From contig WRIB01000010.1 of NCBI GenBank assembly GCA_009782955.1, forward strand, positions 1 through 50,325: a stretch of 50,325 nt of DNA, given 5' to 3'. Positions 1-7,158 of the stretch are shown here, piece by piece (position 1 is the stretch's first letter; every line of letters starts with the position of its first letter). Under the pieces are notes generated by a model. It saw only the letters and a list, made by a program, of their open reading frames with translations. It searched no databases and was not told the origin of the DNA. The position numbers were made by a program, and so were the translations under genes. The DNA comes from Treponema sp. Its GTDB lineage: Bacteria > Spirochaetota > Spirochaetia > Treponematales > Breznakiellaceae.

Positions 1-1
1 C

Positions 2-67
2 GAAAAGGTAGTAGAAGAAATAGAGCGAATGGTAATGTACGGCAGAATTGAAATTAATGAAGAATAA
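2..67 (+). CDS. C-terminal end of an unidentified protein (cut by window start)
   Basis: An open frame enters from before the window and ends at TAA 65-67, leaving 21 codons that end in YGRIEINEE. The next gene's ribosome binding site begins 5 bases after this stop, so the two are probably co-transcribed. The tail is acidic and helical in character. Too little remains to name a family. Confidence 0.55.
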   Translation, partial: EKVVEEIERMVMYGRIEINEE

Positions 68-82
68 TTTTTGGAGGTATTT

Positions 83-481
83 ATGGAACGCGGAGAATTT
101 GAGAAAACGTATTTGGCTATCGTTGAACAAGCTCTGAAGTGGAATGAATTTAGCTATAGGCATGGTTTATTAGACCTGGAAGATATGCTCGATGAAGAAA
201 AAGTCACCGAAAGGGATATTTTCCATTATGGTATGAGATTTGTAGTAGACGGACATGATGAATCTTTTATAAACAAGATACTTTCAAATATTATCGACCA
301 GGAAACGGACGAAGAAAAAAAACTTCTGAAAATTGTTCAGAAAGAAGCTGTTCTTAGAATATGGGGTGGCATGCCTACTCATTTGATTGCAAGATTGCTT
401 GGTTCCTATGTTGATAATAAGCTGGCAAATACTGTGGAAAATATTCTGGAGAATGCTGTCCGGGAGGAGTCAAATGAATAA
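83..481 (+). CDS. small soluble protein resembling the MotA cytoplasmic region
   Basis: This 132-residue protein has no membrane segment. I place the start at ATG 83 because GGAGG at 73-77 sits at ideal distance; an upstream TTG at 71 would overlap that site. The stretch HGLLDLEDML, followed by GMRFVVDGHD and INKILSNIID, is laid out like the stator protein MotA between its second and third membrane helices (EGLLALE...GLxLVVDGTD...ILE). The C-terminal part (GGMPTHLIARLLGSYVDN) is not MotA-like. It heads a run of close-packed genes on one strand. The MotA likeness is by eye only and could be chance; function unknown. Confidence 0.6.
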   Translation: MERGEFEKTYLAIVEQALKWNEFSYRHGLLDLEDMLDEEKVTERDIFHYGMRFVVDGHDESFINKILSNIIDQETDEEKKLLKIVQKEAVLRIWGGMPTHLIARLLGSYVDNKLANTVENILENAVREESNE

Positions 482-514
482 AGAAGTAGTTAGGATTAAG
501 TCAGGAGAGTTAGA

Positions 515-733
515 ATGGCTTTAAAAAAGATTGCCGGGAACTCAATAATGGATTTGCCCGTTTCTTTTACAATAACAGATGAAATGTTGGAAAGTGGTAG
601 AGAACATTTGGAAGCGAATTTACGGGCTCATGGCTGGACAGGAAAATCTAAAAGAGATAGGGATGATGAAATTCGTCAGGGTTTAAAGAATTCTACTGCA
701 TCGAAGAAAAGAAAAAAGTCGAAGGAGGATTAA
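515..733 (+). CDS. 72-aa tag-bearing small protein, copy A
   Basis: A small basic protein starting MALKKIAG, with AGGAG about 8 bases before its ATG. Its C-terminal half (GWTGKSKRD, DDEIRQG, LKNSTASKKRKK) is almost the same as that of the 70-residue protein at 1638, while the N-terminal half is only loosely similar, so the two are paralogues. The LKNSTASKKRKK tail also ends the next gene downstream, whose N-terminus is unrelated. There is no membrane segment or signal peptide. The tail is very lysine-rich and could bind nucleic acid, but that is a guess. I do not recognise the family. Confidence 0.75.
   Translation: MALKKIAGNSIMDLPVSFTITDEMLESGREHLEANLRAHGWTGKSKRDRDDEIRQGLKNSTASKKRKKSKED
682..718 (+). 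repeat. tag repeat copy 1 (LKNSTASKKRKK coding)
   Basis: Core ttaaagaattctactgcatc followed by gaagaaaagaaaaaag. Close copies lie at 965-990 (truncated after the core), 1048-1085 and 1804-1841. All are in the same reading frame of their genes; differences are mostly at third codon positions (aattct/aactct, ttaaag/ttgaag). Confidence 0.8.
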
Positions 734-734
734 A

Positions 735-1094
735 ATGGAAGAGCGAAGACTATCAGATGCAGAAGCAAAAGAATACATATTGAATATTGAAAAACAAAAG
801 AAAAATGGAAATTTTTTGTATATTGATCTAAATGACGAAGAATTAGTTGGTGATGTCGTGGAGTGTATGTTAAGTCGTTTGTCAGTAAAGGGAATTATAA
901 ACGTTGCTAGGACGTTGGGTGTGAATATTAATTCAAAAAAGGATATTGAAGAAATTCATCATTTCTTAAAGAATTCTACTGCATCGAAAAAAATTGAAGA
1001 AAGATTAAAATTGCAAAAAGAAGCAAGAGAAGAAGAAGCTCGCCAGGGTTTAAAGAACTCTACTGCATCGAAGAAAAGAAAAAAGCCTAAGTAA
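735..1094 (+). CDS. 119-aa small protein carrying the LKNSTASKK tag twice
   Basis: Starts one base after the previous stop, with GGAGG inside the 3' end of the preceding gene, so translation is probably coupled. The N-terminal ~75 residues (ERRLSDAEAKEYILNIEK...) are acidic and resemble no neighbour. LKNSTASKK occurs first at about residues 78-86, is followed by a charged helix (IEERLKLQKEAREEEA), and occurs again as the C-terminal QGLKNSTASKKRKKPK. Codons of the two copies are nearly the same (ttaaagaaYtctactgcatcg), so the second copy looks like a DNA-level duplication. Function unknown. Confidence 0.7.
   Translation: MEERRLSDAEAKEYILNIEKQKKNGNFLYIDLNDEELVGDVVECMLSRLSVKGIINVARTLGVNINSKKDIEEIHHFLKNSTASKKIEERLKLQKEAREEEARQGLKNSTASKKRKKPK
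965..990 (+). repeat. tag repeat copy 2a (internal)
   Basis: Internal copy coding LKNSTASKK within the 119-residue protein. It matches copy 1 through ctactgcatcgaa and then diverges into a different helical tail. Confidence 0.75.
1048..1085 (+). repeat. tag repeat copy 2b (C-terminal)
   Basis: Second copy in the same gene, coding the C-terminal LKNSTASKKRKK; it continues into cctaagtaa. Confidence 0.8.
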
Positions 1095-1104
1095 GGAGAA
1101 GGCA

Positions 1105-1617
1105 ATGGCTGTAATAAGACATGCGGAAAAAGATGATTACAATGAGATTTACAGATTGGAATTATATTTAAATAATTATTGTGCTAACATAAATCCCGGA
1201 TTATTCGAAATAAAATCTGAGATTAATGAAGATGATAAAACAGATAAAGGAAATTGTTTTGTAATAAAACATGAAAATCAAATAATCGGTTTCTTTGATG
1301 CTTATGTAATGTCCACAATGGATGAAGATGGAAGTATTAGTAATTGCAGATTTATTGTTGAAACATTTGTGGTTGAAGAAAAATATCAAAATATGAAGTT
1401 TGGCAAGAAATTATTCTCTTTTTTAGAAGAACATGCCAGGAGAAGAGGCTGTGAAAAAATAGTGCTTAAAACTTTAAATGAAGAAAGAATGGTAAAATTT
1501 TATCAAAGAATGGGAATGAGTATAGATTATTTTAATTTGGGGAAGAAAATCGAACCTATTAATAAAATGAGAGAGTATCGTCGCTGCCAATGGGAAAAAG
1601 AATATCAAGTGATATGA
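1105..1617 (+). CDS. GNAT-family N-acetyltransferase
   Basis: 170 residues, with AAGGAG before the ATG. The pattern fits a Gcn5-related acetyltransferase: an N-terminal IRHAEKDDYNEIYRLE, strand GFFDAYVM, then FVVEEKYQNMKFGKKLFSFL. The last is motif A, where the Q/RxxGxG/A acetyl-CoA pyrophosphate loop reads QNMKFGK. It ends with HARRRGCEKIVLKTL and a tyrosine-containing FYQRMGM (motif B). It sits between two tag-bearing small-protein genes on the same strand and carries no tag itself. The acceptor substrate is unknown; a role in acetylating a toxin or a partner protein in this block is only an inference. Confidence 0.85.
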   Translation: MAVIRHAEKDDYNEIYRLELYLNNYCANINPGLFEIKSEINEDDKTDKGNCFVIKHENQIIGFFDAYVMSTMDEDGSISNCRFIVETFVVEEKYQNMKFGKKLFSFLEEHARRRGCEKIVLKTLNEERMVKFYQRMGMSIDYFNLGKKIEPINKMREYRRCQWEKEYQVI

Positions 1618-1637
1618 TGGTTTAGAGGAGAAATGGA

Positions 1638-1850
1638 ATGGCTTTAAAAAAAATATCAGGTCCTGAGGCTTTAAATCTGTCCGTAGATTTCAGTTTGACT
1701 GATCAAATGTTTGAAGATTCAAGGAATGATTTAGAAAGAATATTACGTTCTCGTGGCTGGACAGGAAAATCAAAAAGAGATCAGGATGATGAAATTCGCC
1801 AGGGCTTGAAGAACTCTACTGCATCGAAGAAAAGAAAAAAGGGAAAATGA
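1638..1850 (+). CDS. 70-aa tag-bearing small protein, copy B
   Basis: Paralogue of the 72-residue protein at 515: MALKKISG start, RGWTGKSKRDQ middle, DDEIRQGLKNSTASKKRKK end. The N-terminal 35 residues differ much more than the C-terminal 35. GAGGAG precedes the ATG. Its stop overlaps the start of the following gene (ATGATGG), implying translational coupling. Confidence 0.75.
   Translation: MALKKISGPEALNLSVDFSLTDQMFEDSRNDLERILRSRGWTGKSKRDQDDEIRQGLKNSTASKKRKKGK
1804..1841 (+). repeat. tag repeat copy 3
   Basis: gcttgaagaactctactgca followed by tcgaagaaaagaaaaaag. It encodes the same C-terminal tag as the copies at 682 and 1048. Confidence 0.8.
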
Positions 1851-2371
1851 TGGCTGTATTAAGAGCGACAGGATCTAAGATAAGACCTAATATTTTTATT
1901 AAATGTAAAATTAAACCATTTGTAAAAAGAAGGATTATGAAAAAATGGATAAAACGGTTTGTAAAATATTACAGAAAACCATCGAATGAGTTTGGATGGA
2001 CGGCTTTGTCTATACATAGAAAATGGTCATATCTTCCTGCAAACATATCCATAGATGATGGTGGATTATGGACAAATATAGGTAATAAAAAAATAATATT
2101 ATTTCAATTAAACAATCATGAAGATAAGGATTATAATAAAATTATCCCAATGAGTATAGAAAATGAGCCTGAAATTTTAGTTAAGAACGAAAAAATAAAT
2201 TTAAGCGAACTTGAACTGACACAAATAAAAGAATTTGTAAAAGGATGTAAAAATGAAATAATTCAACTTGCAGATGATAATGATCACCTGAAATTTTTTG
2301 AAGAGATAAAGAATAAAGGCTTTTATAAAGGCAGTAGAAAAAAAGGGGAAATTGAAAAAAGGAGGTTTTAA
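1847..2371 (+). CDS. hypothetical 174-aa basic protein
   Basis: Starts at ATG 1847 (or 1850), overlapping the preceding stop. The first 50 residues are strongly basic (IKCKIKPFVKRRIMKKWIKR), the middle is a soluble beta-rich stretch (WTALSIHRKWSYLPANISID, then GLWTNIGNKKIILFQL), and the end is helical and charged. There is no signal peptide or clear membrane helix. I do not recognise a family. Base composition is as AT-rich as the flanking genes, fitting an acquired block. Confidence 0.6.
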   Translation: MMAVLRATGSKIRPNIFIKCKIKPFVKRRIMKKWIKRFVKYYRKPSNEFGWTALSIHRKWSYLPANISIDDGGLWTNIGNKKIILFQLNNHEDKDYNKIIPMSIENEPEILVKNEKINLSELELTQIKEFVKGCKNEIIQLADDNDHLKFFEEIKNKGFYKGSRKKGEIEKRRF

Positions 2372-2392
2372 GACCCATTTTAGGAGCATAAA

Positions 2393-2473
2393 ATGATTTT
2401 AGACCCTTTAAAAGATAAAAATAAAATTGCGGATCATTTAAGTACTCAGTTTAATGAAATTACTAGGAGGTAA
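2393..2473 (+). CDS. possible 26-aa small protein
   Basis: ATG 2393 has TAGGAG at 2381-2386 and opens a 26-codon frame ending in QFNEITRR. The stop overlaps the ribosome binding site of the next small gene. Short, but well placed between two close-packed genes. Function unknown; it may be an untranslated spacer. Confidence 0.35.
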   Translation: MILDPLKDKNKIADHLSTQFNEITRR

Positions 2474-2476
2474 AGA

Positions 2477-2644
2477 ATGGATCAGGTTAAATTTGATAAA
2501 GAAAAATTAAAACAAGAAGTTAATGTAGCAGTTCGGGATCTAGCTTTAGATGGAAGATTCGGGAAAGAAAGACAAAGAAAAGCTGAAGAAGAAAATATTC
2601 GATTAGGTTTAATAAGTTCTTTTAAACGAAAGAATAGAAAATAA
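2477..2644 (+). CDS. 55-aa small protein with a tag-like basic tail
   Basis: ATG 2477 is preceded by AGGAGG (2465-2470). The protein starts MDQVKFDKEKLKQEV and ends EEENIRLGLISSFKRKNRK. The ending follows the same plan as DDEIRQGLKNSTASKKRKK in the neighbours (acidic, then I-R-x-G-L, small polar residues, lysine/arginine cluster). It may therefore be a diverged member of the same small-protein family. No other recognisable domain. Confidence 0.6.
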   Translation: MDQVKFDKEKLKQEVNVAVRDLALDGRFGKERQRKAEEENIRLGLISSFKRKNRK

Positions 2645-2697
2645 AGAAAGTTGTTTAATCCGAATGCCCATATTATAATTAATTTAGGAGAATTATC

Positions 2698-2757
2698 GTG
2701 GCTTTTGAAGATAATTTGACATTAGCTAATGTGGCTAATGCCAGTATGGCAAAATAA
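2698..2757 (+). CDS. possible 19-aa peptide (GTG start)
   Basis: TAGGAG (2685-2690) precedes GTG 2698; the frame reads MAFEDNLTLANVANASMAK then TAA. MAF... echoes the MALKK... starts of the small proteins upstream, so it may be the decayed remains of one. Very short; low certainty. Confidence 0.25.
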   Translation: MAFEDNLTLANVANASMAK

Positions 2758-2775
2758 AATTAAGAGGAGAAAACG

Positions 2776-3471
2776 ATGGAAAAGAAAGACAGCAAAAAAG
2801 AACTCTATGAAAAAGAGGAATTATATGATCGCTTAAAAAAAGATACTGATAAAGATATGTCTCTCTTTTATAAAGAACCTTATATTTACAATGATACAGT
2901 TGTTAAAGGCACAACTAAATGCTGTTATGACTTTGTTGCTGAATATTTGATTGAAAAACTTGAACAAACAGACATTTTTGAAAAAAACGTTAAAAAGGTT
3001 CCTCGGCTACAGGAATATAACCGTAAACGAGAGAAACCTGATGAAAAATTGGAAATGCAATTTGCAAAATATTTGTATAATAGTAATAGTAAAATTGGTG
3101 ATCTTGGTGAAATTATCCAGTATGAAACACCATTGTATGCAGCCCGAAAAAAGGATGGTGTCGGCGGCGTAGATTTATTGGCATATAACGGAAAACAATT
3201 ATCCTTGATTGAACTAAAACTACAAGCAAATCAAGACACCATGTTGCATTCTATCTTACAGGTAAATACCTATTACCATCAAATTGACGAAGAAAAATTA
3301 AAAAAAGAGTTTAACTGCAGTGATGCAGAAATACAAAAAGTTGTCCTTGTTTTTAAGGATAGCCCTCAATATTTACAATACAAGGACTCTGCAATCATTA
3401 GGAAACTTGCAGAGAAATTGAGTTTTACTGTGTATGTATTGGATTGTATACCTTTAAGGGAAGCCCCATGA
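2776..3471 (+). CDS. PD-(D/E)XK nuclease-like protein
   Basis: 231 residues, with GAGGAG before the ATG. The middle carries a restriction-nuclease-like core: GDLGEIIQYETPL, then GVDLLAYNG with Asp133, and LSLIELKLQ with Glu146 and Lys148. That is the D...ExK metal-binding triad seen in many PD-(D/E)XK proteins. The N-terminal ~60 residues are highly charged. The last codons overlap the start of the beta-CASP hydrolase gene by four bases (ATGA), so the two are probably made together and may act together. Whether it cuts DNA or RNA cannot be read from the sequence. Confidence 0.7.
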   Translation: MEKKDSKKELYEKEELYDRLKKDTDKDMSLFYKEPYIYNDTVVKGTTKCCYDFVAEYLIEKLEQTDIFEKNVKKVPRLQEYNRKREKPDEKLEMQFAKYLYNSNSKIGDLGEIIQYETPLYAARKKDGVGGVDLLAYNGKQLSLIELKLQANQDTMLHSILQVNTYYHQIDEEKLKKEFNCSDAEIQKVVLVFKDSPQYLQYKDSAIIRKLAEKLSFTVYVLDCIPLREAP

Positions 3472-4796
3472 CCTTTAACATCCACCGTGGCGCTGACGAA
3501 ATTGGCGGTTCCTGCGTCGAGGTTTGCAGCGCCACGACAAGAATTGTTATTGATATCGGTATGCCGTTAATGAATCCCGATGGCAGTCCTTTTGATTCAA
3601 CAAGAGTAAAAGAACTGTCCGCTAAAGAATTAATTAAAGAAAAGATCCTGCCGGACATTCCGGCTTTATATGGTTCTGCCGATGACAAAGAGACGGCCCT
3701 GCTGATTTCCCATGCCCACCAGGATCATTACGGTTTAATAACATTTGTGGATACAAAAATACCGGTGTATTTAGGAAAAGCGACACATAAATTCATAGAA
3801 TTATCTGCCGTTTTTGCCAAGGGCAAAGAAGTTGTTAATAATCCGTATTATTTTGATAACTATGAACTCTTTACATTTGGAGATATTGAAATTGTCTCTT
3901 ATCTGATGGATCACGCCGCTTTTGATGCCTATGCCTTTTTGGTCAAGGGAGAAGGTAAATCGCTGCTGTACACCGGAGATTTTCGTTCACATGGCAGAAA
4001 AAGTAAGTTGTTTTACAAATTTCTCCATGTTGTTCCAAAAAATGTCACCTGGCTATTAATGGAAGGTACAAGCCTGTCCAGGAAAAGGCAAAAATTCCGG
4101 ACAGAAGAACAGCTCGAAAACCGGTTTATAGAAACGTTTGATAATACAGAAGGTGTTAATCTGGTGTATGTTTCCGGGCAAAACATAGACCGGCTGGTAA
4201 CGGTTTATCGTTCGTGCAGACAATGCGGTAAACTATTTGTTGTTGATTTTTACATTGCCACAGTATTGTCTGAAATAGCCGCATTGGGGTATGGTGTGCC
4301 GTGGCCTTCCCCGGATTTTCCCGATATAAGGGTCTTTTTCCCCAGTATGCTTAAAAGAAAAATGATTGACAGAAAAGACATAATTAACCGCTTTAATAAA
4401 TATAAAATATCGCTGAAAGAAATTGATGAAAAAGCAAATGATATTGTTATGACTATTCGCCCTTCAATGGATTATGAGATTAAAAACCTGCAAAACCTTG
4501 ATGGCGGAACTGTTATTTATTCAATGTGGGAAGGATATAAAGAAAGCCCCTATACAAAAAGATTTCTTGACAATCTGACAAGCAGGGGAATGGAAATAAT
4601 AACCGTTCATACATCAGGACATGCAGATTATTATGCATTGCAAAAACTGCTTTCCGTCATTAAGCCGATTAAACTGGTTCCGATTCATACTACAGAAGGA
4701 AAAAGGTACAAAGACATTTTTCCCGGAGCAAATGTCCAACAAGTAAAAGACGGAAAGACCGTGGGAAATATATTAAAATTCAACCGTAATAATTAA
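3468..4796 (+). CDS. beta-CASP metallo-beta-lactamase fold hydrolase (RNase J/CPSF-like)
   Basis: 442 residues from ATG 3468, which overlaps the upstream stop; an earlier in-frame ATG lies inside that gene and is unlikely. Zinc ligands are visible as H82-A-H84-Q-D86-H87 (SHAHQDHYG). LLYTGDFRSHGR supplies the next metal residues. The C-terminal TSGHADYYALQKLL and KLVPIHT match the beta-CASP motifs of nucleic-acid-processing members (RNase J, CPSF73, Artemis). Unlike RNase J it is short (about 440 against 550 residues) and lacks the C-terminal domain. The translational link with a PD-(D/E)XK protein suggests a two-enzyme nucleic-acid module. Confidence 0.8.
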   Translation: MTFNIHRGADEIGGSCVEVCSATTRIVIDIGMPLMNPDGSPFDSTRVKELSAKELIKEKILPDIPALYGSADDKETALLISHAHQDHYGLITFVDTKIPVYLGKATHKFIELSAVFAKGKEVVNNPYYFDNYELFTFGDIEIVSYLMDHAAFDAYAFLVKGEGKSLLYTGDFRSHGRKSKLFYKFLHVVPKNVTWLLMEGTSLSRKRQKFRTEEQLENRFIETFDNTEGVNLVYVSGQNIDRLVTVYRSCRQCGKLFVVDFYIATVLSEIAALGYGVPWPSPDFPDIRVFFPSMLKRKMIDRKDIINRFNKYKISLKEIDEKANDIVMTIRPSMDYEIKNLQNLDGGTVIYSMWEGYKESPYTKRFLDNLTSRGMEIITVHTSGHADYYALQKLLSVIKPIKLVPIHTTEGKRYKDIFPGANVQQVKDGKTVGNILKFNRNN

Positions 4797-4832
4797 ATTA
4801 TCTTTTTTGGCTATACTATAGAAATCGCCGTT

Positions 4833-5855
4833 CTAAACCTTTGCATCACCCCTTGCTCCCATCTTTGGGACAAACCCGGCTTTTGTTACTCTGCGTAAAA
4901 GATCACTGACATAATCGCCAACTTCATCGTTGTAGTTAAATTTGTTGTCATATATTGAATAACGTTCCCGCGCACCGGGAGGCGAAAGGTTCGGCATAAT
5001 TACATTGGCTCCTGCCATAAGCGACTGCTCTCTGCCCACATCGGACAGTGTACCCAGGGCGGTCGTTGCGGGAAGCAGAACACGGGGAAGGAGCAGCCGG
5101 GTAAGGGAAACCATACGGAGGGTTACAGCTACACTTCCTGCAGGATAATGTGCAAAGGGAGTATTTGCTGCGGGGATAAAAGGGCCGATGCCAACCATGT
5201 GGGGCTGTAATTCCTGCAAAAACCGCAGATCCGCCAGAAGGCAATTTGGCGTCTGAAAAGGAGTGCCGACCATAAATCCGGCTCCGGTTTGGAAACCTAT
5301 TTCCTTTAATGTTTTAAGACACTTTTTTCGTTCCGAAAGCAGCATGGCAGGAGGGTGCAAGGCGGCATAGTGATCGTTGTCTACGCTTTCGTGCCGCAAG
5401 AGGTAACGATTTGCCCCGGCGTCGAACAGGGCTTTGTAGCATGTACGGCTCCTTTCCCCCGCAGAAACTGTAATTGCATTATCCGGAAATTCAGTGTGTA
5501 TTTTATGAACCAATTCACAAAGCAGTTCATCGGTAAACCAGGGATCTTCTCCTCCCTGTAAAACAAAAGTACGAAACCCCAAAGTATTTCCGGTACGGCA
5601 GCATTCCAGTATTTGCTCAAAACTTAGGCGGTAACGTTCTGTTTGTGTATTGCTGCACCGTATCCCGCAATAAAAACAATCGTTTTTACAGTAGTTGGTA
5701 AACTCAATCAAACACCGGAAGTATATGTCCCGGCCGTAATGTTCTTCGCAGGTTTTTCGGGCTGCTGCAAAAAGTTCTTTTGCTTCAGCGCTGTCTTCGG
5801 TGGTAATGTAATGCAGTAATTCGTCATCTGTCCAGGATTTTTTAACCATGTTCAT
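4833..5855 (-). CDS. hydE: [FeFe]-hydrogenase maturation radical SAM protein HydE
   Basis: 340 residues, the usual HydE length. The radical-SAM cluster motif is C56-KND-C60-FY-C63 (CxxxCxxC), followed by YRLSFEQILECC and LQGGEDPWF. VIMPNLSPPGARERYSIYDN near the C-terminus is a HydE hallmark. HydE uses S-adenosylmethionine and a 4Fe-4S cluster in assembling the H-cluster of [FeFe] hydrogenase, with HydF and HydG, neither of which is in this window. No strong ribosome binding site precedes ATG 5855, and an in-frame ATG lies two codons further on. It stands alone, convergent with the beta-CASP gene. BioB and PylB are relatives, but the C-terminal motif favours HydE. Confidence 0.88.
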   Translation of the reverse strand: MNMVKKSWTDDELLHYITTEDSAEAKELFAAARKTCEEHYGRDIYFRCLIEFTNYCKNDCFYCGIRCSNTQTERYRLSFEQILECCRTGNTLGFRTFVLQGGEDPWFTDELLCELVHKIHTEFPDNAITVSAGERSRTCYKALFDAGANRYLLRHESVDNDHYAALHPPAMLLSERKKCLKTLKEIGFQTGAGFMVGTPFQTPNCLLADLRFLQELQPHMVGIGPFIPAANTPFAHYPAGSVAVTLRMVSLTRLLLPRVLLPATTALGTLSDVGREQSLMAGANVIMPNLSPPGARERYSIYDNKFNYNDEVGDYVSDLLRRVTKAGFVPKMGARGDAKV

Positions 5856-5922
5856 ACTATATTTTAATTATAACCATTATTTGCCGCTGAGTCTGGCATA
5901 CAAAATACCTGCACTATATTAA

Positions 5923-6323
5923 GCAAAGGGACGGGCAAAGGCCACGGCAAAACCGCGTGTAGAATCCATTGGCTGTACTGAACACATCAATCTTCCCATA
6001 TCGGTGGGAGGAGGAACACCCATTCAGACCATGGTGGTCGTCGCTGCCGATTACGCACACTCTGGTGTGGCATTTTCTGTAGGACGCCAAATGGTCTTCA
6101 TGGCTAACCTTCCCCCCACCTATGTGGCAACATTATCCCCGATGCGTTCAGTTCAGCAGAGATAAAATTATTGTGCCCCTAACTGCGCTCCCGGGCACTG
6201 GCTGTGGGCAGCGCTTTAGCGCCTATCAAAAGAGCACTGAATCTAAATGTTTTCAGCCCTTTTCCGGCATTATTCCAGGTTATGAGCATGACAGATGCTC
6301 AGCAGCAGATTGCCGTTTTATAA
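5923..6323 (+). pseudogene. decayed coding remnant, family not recognised
   Basis: The 510 bases between hydE and the ABC ATPase gene hold no intact gene. On the + strand one frame reads CTEHINLPISVGGGTPIQTM, then VAFSVGRQMVFMANLPP (5923-6165). After a frame change near 6120 it continues as CGNIIPDAFSSAEIKLLCP, a stop, then APIKRALNLNVFSPFPALF and VMSMTDAQQQIAVL ending at TAA 6321-6323. Residue choice is coding-like (few rare amino acids, hydrophobic runs typical of a membrane or enzyme core), with one apparent frameshift and one stop. No start codon with a ribosome binding site is evident. I could not assign a family. Confidence 0.3.
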
Positions 6324-6366
6324 TGATGCGTTAAGTTCGATAAATTGGAATTTGTGGTGATGTTAT

Positions 6367-7158
6367 TTAAAAAAACTTTTCCTCCAACTTCCTACAATAA
6401 TCCTGAAATTCCGCAGTACGGAAATCTCTGGGACAGGGCAGGGGAATGGGCAGTACGTTTTGTATTGTTCCTTCGTTCATTAAAAAAACACGATCCCCGA
6501 AATAAACTGCTTCTTCTATGTCGTGGGTAACAAGGATAACGGTAAGATCGAGGCGCCGCCATAACTTGTCCAATTCTCCCCGAAGCGTTACTCGTGTAAA
6601 GGTGTCAAGGCTGCTTAATGGTTCGTCGAGCAGGAGGAGTTCCGGGTCTCTGCAAAGACAGCGGGCCAGGGCACAGCGCTGGGCCATGCCTCCCGAAAGT
6701 TCACCGGGCATTGAAGCGGCGCGATCGGCAAGACCCACCATCTCAAGGACCTGTTGTATTTTTTGCCGCATTGCTGTTTTTTCATTGATGTCCCTGGGAC
6801 GTTTAAAGGCCAAAGCAAGGTTTTGTTCTACTGTAAGCCATGGAAGGAGCCGGGGGTCCTGAAACATAAAACCGATTTTTGGTACGGTTGATAATTCCTT
6901 TTGGCTGTCTTTGCTGTAATTTTCCCTGTAATTGTCCATTGAGGAAAAATTCACTGTGCCGGAATCTGCCTGTTCCAGTCCTGCAATTGTTTTTAGCAAG
7001 GTTGTTTTTCCGCAGCCGCTTCGTCCCGCAATAACGGTAAAACTGCGGTCTTCTATTTCCAGTGAACAATCGACCAGTGCGCGGATTGTATTTTTTTCGG
7101 GGTCGTTATGGTTTTTGCTATTGTAGCTTTTGCATAGGGAACGAATACTCAGTTTCAT
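6367..7158 (-). CDS. ABC importer ATPase (nitrate/sulfonate/taurine type)
   Basis: 263 residues. Walker A is GRSGCGKTT (45-53); the Q-loop lies in FMFQDPRLLPW, the signature is LSGGMAQR, Walker B is LLLLDEP and the switch histidine is in VTHDIEEAV. This is the SsuB/TauB/NrtD class that energises import of small anions or similar substrates. Its start overlaps the permease stop by four bases (7155-7158), so the pair is co-translated. Substrate cannot be told from the ATPase; sulfonate, taurine, nitrate or a pyrimidine precursor are all known for this class. Confidence 0.9.
   Translation of the reverse strand: MKLSIRSLCKSYNSKNHNDPEKNTIRALVDCSLEIEDRSFTVIAGRSGCGKTTLLKTIAGLEQADSGTVNFSSMDNYRENYSKDSQKELSTVPKIGFMFQDPRLLPWLTVEQNLALAFKRPRDINEKTAMRQKIQQVLEMVGLADRAASMPGELSGGMAQRCALARCLCRDPELLLLDEPLSSLDTFTRVTLRGELDKLWRRLDLTVILVTHDIEEAVYFGDRVFLMNEGTIQNVLPIPLPCPRDFRTAEFQDYCRKLEEKFF

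Noticed and set aside
1-2760. Integron-type gene cassette array
   Set aside because: Small same-strand genes fit, but the gaps are 1-40 bases, too short for attC sites, and no integrase or R-site palindromes are seen.
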